Shown here in pieces: positions 8,953-15,606 of a stretch of 16,881 nucleotides of DNA. Below the pieces are notes generated by a model, which was not told where the DNA came from, searched no databases, and worked only from the letters and a program-made list of their open reading frames with translations. Within the stretch, counting starts at the first letter, position 1. Each line of letters begins with the position of its first letter. The position numbers and the translations under genes were made by a program. The DNA comes from Flavobacteriales bacterium (lineage in GTDB: Bacteria > Bacteroidota > Bacteroidia > Flavobacteriales_F > PHOS-HE28). The stretch lies in the NCBI GenBank assembly GCA_016712535.1, contig JADJQW010000007.1:1-16881 (forward strand), given 5' to 3'.

Positions 8953-9936
8953 CTACTTCACCAAGTACATGCACTCCTTCGCAGCGCGCACCACCTTGGC
9001 CACACTCGGAAGTGACTCTTCGATGAGGCCGGGCGCGAAGGGCAACGGCGTATCGGCCTGATTGATCCGCAGCACGGGCGCATCGAGGAAATCGAATGCG
9101 TCCTTCTGCACGCGATAGGCCACTTCGCTGGCGATGCTGGCCACGGGCCAATTCTCGTCCACCACTACGAGCCGATTGGTCTTGCGCACGCTGGCGAGCA
9201 CGGTGGCCTGATCCCAAGGACGTATCGTGCGCAGGTCGATCACCTCGGCATCGATGCCCTCCTTCTTCAGCTCTTCCGCAGCTCCCAGCGCCACCTTCAT
9301 CATCTTCCCGAAGGAGACGATGGTGATATCCCGGCCTTCGCGCGCGATGTGCGCTTTGCCGATGGGCAGCAGGTATTCGCCGTCGGGCACCTCGCCCTTG
9401 TCACCGTACATGCGCTCGCTCTCCATGAAGAGCACGGGATCATCGTCGCGGATGGCGGCCTTCAGCAGGCCCTTGGCGTCGTACGGATTGCTCGGCGTGA
9501 TCACCTTGAGGCCGGGCACATTGGCGTACATGGCCTCGAAGCTCTGGCTGTGCGTTGCCGCCAGTTGGCCAGCGCTGCCATTGCCGCCACGGAACACGAT
9601 GGAGGCATGGAATTGCCCGCCGCTCATCCGCGCATCTTGGCCGCATGGTTGATGATCCGATGCGCTCGCCAGCACCGCGAAGTTCCAGGTCATGAACTCC
9701 ACGATGGGGCGCAGGCCGTTCATGGCAGCACCCACGCCGATGGCCGTGAAGCCGAGCTCCGCGATGGGCGTATCGATCACGCGCTTCGGCCCGAACTCCG
9801 CCAGCATGCCCTTGCTCACCTTGTAGGCGCCATCGTACTCGGCCACTTCCTCACCCATGAGGAATACGCTGGGGTCGCGGCGCATCTCTTCGGACATCGC
9901 CTCGTTGAGGGCCTCGCGGAACTGGATGGTGCGCAT
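8953..9936 (-). CDS. pdhB: Pyruvate dehydrogenase E1 component, beta subunit (two compensating indels)
   Basis: The beta subunit of the alpha2-beta2 E1 enzyme, which decarboxylates pyruvate with thiamine diphosphate and acetylates the lipoyl groups of E2, feeding acetyl-CoA to the TCA cycle in the cytoplasm. From MRTIQFREALNEAMSEEM: LMGEEVAEYDGAYKVSKG, RVIDTPIAELGFTAIGVG, RPIVEFMTWNF, VFRGGNGSAGQLAATHSQ, VITPSNPYDAKGLLKAAI, MYGDKGEVPDGEYLLPIG, VIDLRTIRPWD and DAPVLRINQADTPLPFAP. About 327 residues is the usual length. Between about 9632 and 9665 two opposite indels garble ten residues; the third frame there reads IINHAAKMR, the expected family sequence. I prefer the ATG at 9936 over upstream in-frame ATGs because the family starts there and a TACCTTCG box lies just upstream. 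No pdhA or E2 gene is adjacent in the window. Confidence 0.93.
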   Translation of the reverse strand: MRTIQFREALNEAMSEEMRRDPSVFLMGEEVAEYDGAYKVSKGMLAEFGPKRVIDTPIAELGFTAIGVGAAMNGLRPIVEFMTWNFAVLASASDHQPCGQDARMSGGQFHASIVFRGGNGSAGQLAATHSQSFEAMYANVPGLKVITPSNPYDAKGLLKAAIRDDDPVLFMESERMYGDKGEVPDGEYLLPIGKAHIAREGRDITIVSFGKMMKVALGAAEELKKEGIDAEVIDLRTIRPWDQATVLASVRKTNRLVVVDENWPVASIASEVAYRVQKDAFDFLDAPVLRINQADTPLPFAPGLIEESLPSVAKVVRAAKECMYLVK

Positions 9937-9955
9937 GGGTTCGTTCTTGAGGCGG

Positions 9956-9963
9956 CGAAGGTA
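9956..9963 (-). promoter_or_regulatory. Candidate -7 box TACCTTCG for pdhB
   Basis: The minus strand reads TACCTTCG, one base from TAnnTTTG, and ends 20 nt before the pdhB ATG, the same geometry as the TATATTTG box at 417-424. No -33 TTTG is visible; instead a dyad (9967-9989) fills that position. Confidence 0.33.
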
Positions 9964-9966
9964 GTT

Positions 9967-9989
9967 GGACCCGTGCATGCATAGGGTCC
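9967..9989. promoter_or_regulatory. Interrupted palindrome upstream of pdhB, possible operator
   Basis: GGACCC (9967-9972) and GGGTCC (9984-9989) are perfect inverted repeats around the inner palindrome TGCATGCA (9974-9981). The 23-nt dyad sits 3 nt upstream of the candidate -7 box, where a regulator could block or help RNA polymerase. It has no T tract and is too small to be a convincing terminator. The operator role is inference. Confidence 0.35.
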
Positions 9990-10002
9990 CGGTGGAATGC
10001 AG

Positions 10003-10036
10003 AATGCCCCGCCCACCTTGCGGCGAGCGGGGCATT
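10003..10036 (-). terminator. Hairpin terminator after the repeat-rich T9SS gene
   Basis: AATGCCCCGC (10003-10012) pairs perfectly with GCGGGGCATT (10027-10036) around a 14-nt loop. It lies 20 nt past the stop of the gene ending at 10057 and upstream of pdhB, so it should insulate pdhB. The core ATGCCCCGC is shared with the terminator after tRNA-Gly. A strong T tract is lacking, as is common in Bacteroidota. Confidence 0.55.
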
Positions 10037-10056
10037 GCATTTCGGATCACTGACCC

Positions 10057-12817
10057 TTAGGGCTGCACCACGAGGCGCTCGTTGAACAGCTGCTCGCCAG
10101 CGGCGATGCTCACCGTGTAGAGGCCAGCGGCCAATTCACCGTTGAGCTGCATCGTCGCGTTCAAGAAGCCGTCACCGTTCACCGCGATCGTGCGGGCGCT
10201 CACGCGCTTGCCGAAAGCATCGTAGATGTCAACGCTCACCGTTTGAAGCGTGGCGTCGATGCCTTCGATGTTCACGAAGAGCTGATCGCCACGGTTCGGA
10301 TTGGGGAACATGGTCATGCGGCCCGCTTCGGCAGCGACCATTGCCGCTTCCGGAAACTGGGTCATCGAGCTTGAGCCGTTATCGATGGTCACTTGGCACA
10401 CCTCACCGAATGGGCACCAGGTCGCACCGTTGGTCTTCGATACCCGAACGCGGACATCGTAGGTGGTGCCGTTCTGGAGCAGGTTCCCGCCAATCGGATC
10501 GAGCCTGATCCAGTTGGTGGTGGAGTTGCGCGTGAACAGGATGCCCTCCGAAGGAACGCTGAACTCGAACTGGTACCTGTTGGCACCTGTACGCGAGAAG
10601 GCCCTGATCGAAGATGGCGCGTTGATCGGGCGCGATACGCCGCAGGAATAGTAGATATCCCCGGGGATGTTCACCAGCTGGGTCGGAGGGCACTGTGCCA
10701 GTTGGCCATCGATGCGGAAACGGCAAGTGGGGCCGAATTCCCGCGTAGGTGCCCAGCACACGGCTGCGTACCCGGATGTTGTACAGCACGCCCTCTTGCA
10801 ACTGGTTGCCCGCCCACTCATTGATCACGAAGCGTGAGGCGCGCGTCGGCCTCGCAGCGAGGCCATTCGGGGTGTTGTGGCTCTGGAAGCGACGGAAGCT
10901 GAAACCGCCATTGGGGTCGAACCACCACACCTGATAACCGGTGCTGCCACGCTCAGTGCTGCCAGCCGGGAAGCTTTGCCAAACGGCTGAGACCGCAGGG
11001 TTCACCACGCAATCGAGGATGTTAGGAGCCACCCACCATTCCTTATCGCAGGAGGTCACAGTGAAGCCATCCGTTCCGAGAGGCACGCAGAAGCCACCGT
11101 TATTGAGGATGGAGCTGGTGCTGCCACTAGTGAAGTTGCCGCTGTTATCGATGATGCGCGGGCCATCGTTGATGCTCAGCAGATAACCGCCACCCACGAT
11201 GCCATCGCCGCCGTTGTCGGTCACCACCAAGTAGCAGCAGCCATCGGGCAGGCAGATGTCGAACGTGTAGCTTCCTGCGGGCGGGGTCACGGTGCCGTTG
11301 GCGGCCAGCACGTTGGAGCCCTGCTCACGGATCTCATAGGTCACGGTGCTCACGGCATCGTTCACCACCATGATCTGCAACTCGTTGAAGTCGCAGCCAG
11401 GGCCAACCGGAATGCCAACGCACACGCAGTTCGCATTCAGCTGGTCGTTGATGGTGTTCGCATTGCCGTCATCACAGGCCGAGCCGATCTGGCCGGGCAC
11501 GGTGGGGCAAGTGTCGTTCGCGTCGCACACGCCGTCAGCATCGCTGTCCTGGAAGGTGCCAGCACAGTTGCAGTTGGCATCGTACACATCGTTGATGGTG
11601 CAGTCGTTGTTGTCGTTGCACGCGGTGCCGGGCTGGGCAGGACCGCCGGGCACGCCTTCGCAGTCGTCGCCGAGCAGGTGCCAGCGCAGATGCACTGGTC
11701 ACCACGTCGTTGATGGTGCTTGTGTTGCCGTCATCGCAGGCATCGCCGTTCACGAGGAAGGGCAGCAGCGGGCAGGCATCGTTCGCGTCGCATACGCCAT
11801 CGCTGTCGGTGTCCTGGAAGGTGCCGGCGCAGTTGCAGTTGGCATCGTACACATCGTTGATGGTGCAGTCGTTGTTGTCGTTGCACGCGGTTCCGGGCTG
11901 GGCAGGTCCGCCGGGCACGCCTTCGCAGTCGTCGTCGAGCAAGGTGCCAGCGCAGATGCAGTTGGTCACCACATCGTTGATGGTGTTCGCGTTGCCGTCA
12001 TCGCAGGCATCGCCATTCACGAGGAAGGGCAGCAGCGGGCAGGCATCGTTCGCGTCGCACACGCCATCGCTGTCGGTGTCCTGGAAGGTGCCGGCGCAGT
12101 TGCAGTTGGCATCGTACACATCGTTGATGGTGCAGTCGTTGTTGTCGTTGCACGCGGTTCCAGGCTGGGCAGGTCCGCCGGGCACGCCTTCGCAGTCGTC
12201 GTCGAGCAAGGTGCCAGCGCAGATGCAGTTGGTCACCACATCGTTGATGGTGTTCGCGTTGCCGTCATCGCAGGCATCGCCATTCACGAGGAAGGGCAGC
12301 AGCGGGCAGGCATCGTTCGCGTCGCACACGCCATCGCTGTCGGTGTCCTGGAAGGTGCCGGCGCAGTTGCAGTTGGCATCGTACACATCGTTGATGGTGC
12401 AGTCGTTGTTGTCGTTGCACGCGGTGCCGGGCTGTGCAGGGCCACCGGGCACGCCCTTGCAGTCCAGGTTCGGTTGCGGGAAGATGAGCAAGGAGGACCT
12501 GGACCTGCTGCCGTGCCATAGTTGTCGTCGTTCCAAAAGGTGGTGGTGGTGTTCACCGAGAGCGGCGAGTTCGGCGTGGCGAACACCGAGGTGAGGCGGT
12601 AGTTCGGAGCCATGTCCACGAACACGCGATACACCTTCATGCCGGCGACAAGGGGGTAGGACCCTCCGCCATGGTCATTGTTGTATGCATCGGCATCGGC
12701 TGCGGTCACCGTGTGGTATTCTTCCACGATGATGTTCTGCAGGCCCTGGGCCGTGGCAGCGGTGGCGCCCAAGGCGAGCGCCGCGCTACAGAGCAGGTTC
12801 TTAAGGATCTTTTTCAT
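10057..12817 (-). CDS. T9SS-secreted protein with TSP3/Cys-rich tandem repeats (frameshifted, truncated N-domain)
   Basis: A secreted surface protein of unknown function. Signal peptide MKKILKNLLCSAALALGATA...TAQ from the ATG at 12817. Next is about 85 residues of a domain shared with the genes at 15597 and 16881 (QNIIVEEYH, VYRVFVDMAPNY, TTTTFWNDD); it then stops abruptly near 12510. Four repeats of 89 residues follow (12448 down to about 11395), each with a Cys module TACNDNNDCTINDV...CNCAGT, a thrombospondin type 3-like DTDSDGVCDANDACP and a second Cys module ACDDGNANTINDV...CICAGT. Then a domain with DICLPDGCCYLVVTDNGGDG, two copies of a fibronectin-like module (ends RVLGTYA..FGPTCRFRID and YDVRVRVS..CPFGEVCQVTID), and a T9SS type A domain MTMFPNPNRGDQLFV...GLYTV. 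Frameshifts lie near 12510, 11675-11700 (two deletions) and at 10740-10742 (one extra base in GGG on the coding strand). No promoter box was seen. Confidence 0.85.
11649..12447 (-). repeat. Three near-identical 267-bp coding tandem repeats
   Basis: Units begin at 11649, 11914 and 12181 (spacing 265, 267 bp; the next boundary is at 12448). The 11914 and 12181 units are identical by eye except in about the last 30 bp. The 11649 unit has a few substitutions and two single-base deletions that shift the frame. A fourth, diverged unit follows below 11649. Each unit encodes 89 residues. Near-identity at DNA level points to recent duplication or gene conversion. Confidence 0.95.
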
Positions 12818-12840
12818 GGTGTTGGTTGTGTTGCCCTGCA

Positions 12841-12867
12841 CGCACCGGAGCGAGAGGCTCCGGTGCG
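12841..12867 (-). terminator. Perfect hairpin between two surface-protein genes
   Basis: CGCACCGGAGC (12841-12851) pairs perfectly over 11 bp with GCTCCGGTGCG (12857-12867) around a 5-nt loop. It lies 19 nt past the stop at 12887 and 23 nt before the next start at 12817. It is probably the terminator of the beta-helix gene; there is no T tract on the transcribed strand. Confidence 0.5.
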
Positions 12868-12886
12868 GCATGGGCGGTAGGGTTGC

Positions 12887-14512
12887 TTAGAAGCAGGTGG
12901 TGCCGAAGGCACCGCTGAAAAGGGTGAAATCCGCGCTGTTGATGACGCCGTCCTTGCTGAGGTCGCCCACGCAGCAAGCCACGGTGCTCAGGGTCAGCCT
13001 TGATGGTCTGCACAAGGGGTCCAGCCCTTGGTCCAGGGCTCAGCACCTGGCTCGAAAGCGCCACGGTACTTCACTGCAGTGAAGAAGTCGTCGATGGGCG
13101 CGGTGATGGTGCTCTGCGCAGCGGCGGCGCCAGCAGCAGGCACGGGGTTCACCCGGTCGGTGACGGTGTTGCTGGTGAGCGGGCTGATCGCGAAGCTCGC
13201 GTCGATCAGGGTATTGAATCCGGTGGTGAGGTTGCCATCGGTGGTGAACTTGGTGTAGTCGGCCGCGCTGGCGTTCGCACCGTTCACGCGCACGCGCTTG
13301 TAGGAGCTGGAGGGATCAACGTCGGTCTGGTCGGCACGGGTCTGGAAGGTGCAGTTCTTCACCTCGAAGGTGCCGTTGTTCCAGTTGGTGTAAGCCACAT
13401 CGCCAAGGCTGATGCCGCTGCGGAAGTTGGCGAAGATGCTGTTGTAGATTTTGCCGAGGGTCTCACGGCGTGCCTCGATGGCTTCATCGCCGCTACCGCC
13501 CCCGGCCGTCCAACGGCCGATGATGGTGGCGTTGTACAAGGTGGGATTGCTGCGCAGCCCGCTGAGGTTGCCCGGACCGTCGTCACCGTCGCACTCCAGG
13601 CCGTTATCGCCTTGGTTCAGGGAACCGCCGCTGTTGTCAGGACCTTGAAGGCCGTAGAAGAATTGCACGCGGCCGCGGTAGTCCTGATCCCAATCGAAGT
13701 AATCGTCATCAACGAAAGCACCTACTGCGTACTTGATGTCCACAGTGCCGCCGAAAGGCTCCACCGCGTCATCGAGGTTGCAGACAGCCTCGATGAATTC
13801 GATCTTGGTTCCGCGACCGACGCTGCCCAAGGTGATGCCGTTCACCTCGTTGCCCACGCCGATGATCTGGCCGCCGTGACGCACGCTCACATAGCGCAGG
13901 ATGCCGCTGTTGTCATCGTCGTTCTCCTGGCCCCACGGGCATGCCGTAGTAGTTGCGGCTATCGCCAAGCAGCAGGCCCTCGATCAGGCCCACGCCGTCG
14001 GTGCCGGTGATCGAGGTGCTCGGATTCGGGCCACCGTCCTTCAGGTCGGTGCTGCGCACGTTGTTGCGCGCGCGGCCCAGCATGATGAGGCCGCCCCACT
14101 TGCCACGGTTGGTCACGGCGTAGGATCCGTCGAGCGGATCGGCAGCAGCGGTCAGGATGATCGGGCAGCTGGCCGAGCCATTGGCCCAAATCTGTCCGCC
14201 GCGCGCCACGATGAGCGTGTAAGCGTTGGTGCCCACGGGCGCCTGGTTGGCCTTGATCACAGTGCCAGGCTGAACGAAGAGGTCCTGCCCATCATTCACG
14301 TACATCGTCTGGTCGAGGATGTACAGGTTGTTGCAGGTGAGCGTGGTGGTGTTGTTCGTGAGGTTCCCGCCCGTGAGGAGCGTTGACATGTTCACCGTGG
14401 TGCGGCTGCTCACCGGAGGACATCCGCAGGCGGCGCCGATGCTCTGCGCGCTGCCCTGCGTGGCGATACCCGCGATGCTCGCGGCCATGGCCAGTTTGAA
14501 GAGACGTTTCAT
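12887..14512 (-). CDS. Secreted beta-helix-like protein ending in a dockerin-like EF-hand (two frameshifts)
   Basis: A secreted protein of unknown function, about 541 residues. Signal peptide MKRLFKLAMAASIAGIATQG, cut after SAQ. The body resembles Bacteroidota repeat proteins with pectate-lyase-like parallel beta-helices: LFVQPGTVIKAN, GGQIWANGSASCPIILTA, KWGGLIMLGRA, DNSGILRYVSVRHGG, NEVNGITLGSVGRGT, LDDAVEPFGGTVDIKY, YDWD-like DYFDWDQDYRGRVQFFYG, TLYNATIIGRW and FRGAFEP-like KYRGAFEPGAEPWTKGW. One extra C in the run 13931-13934 shifts the frame (restored: MPVGQENDDDNSG). A second shift near 13000 hides the true end, GDLSKDGVINSADFTLFSGAF, then GTTCF and stop at 12887. DLSKDGVINSAD is a calcium-binding EF-hand loop of dockerin type. 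No T9SS sorting domain follows. 69 nt separate it from the next gene on the same strand. Confidence 0.8.
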
Positions 14513-14829
14513 GGTTCTTGTTGGGGTTTTGGGGTGTTGAGGTTCTCGCTGAGGTGCCGTTTCTGTGGCGGGTCAAAAGTCCCCGGGCATCGGCGCTTGG
14601 GGGTTAGGTGCAGCGTATGCTTTGCTTACTGCGATCAAGCCGCCATTAGCGGTTCTAGCGTTCTGGTTACAGCACCTTAATGCTGGGCGGCGGATTCGCT
14701 CACGATCGGAGCCGGGCACAAGCGACCACGGCTGTAGAGGCGAACCCTGTTGTTGAATTCGATGGAATCGCGTTGGAATGAACGCGCATGGCAACCGTTG
14801 CGAACGGGCCGAGGGTGCAGGCACCTGGC
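14513..14829. other. Intergenic region, 317 nt, no gene seen
   Basis: It lies between two minus-strand genes. The stretch just before the start at 14512 is C/A-rich on the coding strand (AACACCCCAAAACCCCAAC), typical of SD-less Bacteroidota leaders. The nearest promoter-like octamer is GACTTTTG (minus, about 14572-14579), one base off TAnnTTTG and without a -33 box. A small CAGCA/TGCTG hairpin is near 14670. No convincing ORF or RNA gene was found. Confidence 0.5.
14807..14829 (-). terminator. Weak hairpin after the 255-residue gene
   Basis: GGTGC and GCACC pair around AG, with flanking self-complementary GGCC arms, immediately after the stop codon at 14830-14832. The stem is interrupted and has no T tract, so terminator function is only possible. 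Confidence 0.22.
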
Positions 14830-15597
14830 CTAGAAGCGCGCCTCCCCTCCTGGCTTCACATGCAGCGCCGGATGCTGCCTCTCATCATCCGCTTTCGGCG
14901 GATAGGCGATCCACTTGATGATGCTCCCGTCCGGCGCACGAAGGCCGGCATTGATCGCATAGCTCAGTTCGCCGTCCGTGGTCAACTGAGCGATCAGCAC
15001 CATGTTCTCGTCGGTGGCGCCCTTCACATGGCCCAACACGCCGTAAGCGCCCACTTCGGTCTCGATCAATTGGCCACTGAGATCCTGCAGGAAGCTGCGC
15101 GTGATGTGCAGGTACATCACCTCCGGCACGGTCGGCGCAGGGACCAGACCGTCGCGCATGCTCAACGAGCTGCTGTACGCCGTGATGCCTTCGCTCCTGT
15201 CGGCTTCCATGATAGACCCATCTGGATCAAGATGCAGGGGCACCGCCTTGTGCGCGGAACTCGCGAATCCGAAGGCCAGCCACGAATCGATCGCCGCAGG
15301 GTATTCGGCCAGCGCTTCGGCATCAATCAGGTCCCCGCTGCCCGCACCGTTCAGCGTATCGTTGAAGAAGCGCGTGCTGGTGCGGAAGAAGAGGTTGCGG
15401 TCCTTCTCGCCATAGACGCTCAGCAGCGCATACCCGGGCTCGAGATCCAGGTAGATGCGGTAGGTCACCAGCGGAGCTGCACCAGGAGCAGCGCCGGGCT
15501 GCTCGTGGTAGCGCTCCACGAGAACACCTTCCAAGCCTTGCGCGGAAAGGCCAAGACCAAATAGTAGGAACAAAGTGGAGAGCAGCTGATGCTTCAT
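14830..15597 (-). CDS. Secreted standalone paralogue of the shared N-terminal domain
   Basis: A 255-residue secreted protein of unknown function with an intact frame. Signal peptide MKHQLLSTLFLLFGLGLSAQ, cut before GLEGV. The mature part is one complete copy of the domain found at the N-termini of the genes at 12817 and 16881: GVLVERYHE, VTYRIYLDLEPGYALLSVYG, FFRTSTRFFND, AAIDSWLAFGFAS, DPDGSIMEADRSE, GAYGVLGHVKGATDENMVLIAQLTTDGELSYAINAGLR and IIKWIAYPP. Unlike its paralogues it has no Cys-rich repeats and no T9SS sorting domain, so it may be periplasmic or a partner of its neighbour. Only 9 nt separate its start from the stop of the upstream gene at 15607, so the two are very probably co-transcribed. 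Confidence 0.85.
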   Translation of the reverse strand: MKHQLLSTLFLLFGLGLSAQGLEGVLVERYHEQPGAAPGAAPLVTYRIYLDLEPGYALLSVYGEKDRNLFFRTSTRFFNDTLNGAGSGDLIDAEALAEYPAAIDSWLAFGFASSAHKAVPLHLDPDGSIMEADRSEGITAYSSSLSMRDGLVPAPTVPEVMYLHITRSFLQDLSGQLIETEVGAYGVLGHVKGATDENMVLIAQLTTDGELSYAINAGLRAPDGSIIKWIAYPPKADDERQHPALHVKPGGEARF

Positions 15598-15606
15598 GGC
15601 AATGGC

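Noticed and set aside
9937..10050. Upstream in-frame starts extending pdhB by up to 38 codons
   Set aside because: The extension crosses the terminator hairpin and promoter box. The family begins at MRTIQF.
11395..12448. Possible CRISPR array
   Set aside because: The repeats are 267 bp with no unique spacers and lie in frame within a secreted protein.
11346..12594. Long open frames on the plus strand (about 390 and 294 codons) across the repeat region
   Set aside because: They are antisense to the TSP3/Cys-rich repeats. Their repeats simply mirror the 267-bp units, and the minus strand gives recognisable domains.
13000..14010. Plus-strand open frame of 336 codons
   Set aside because: It is antisense to the beta-helix gene, rich in Ala/Val/Gly/His with no motif. 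The minus strand has conserved motifs and a signal peptide.
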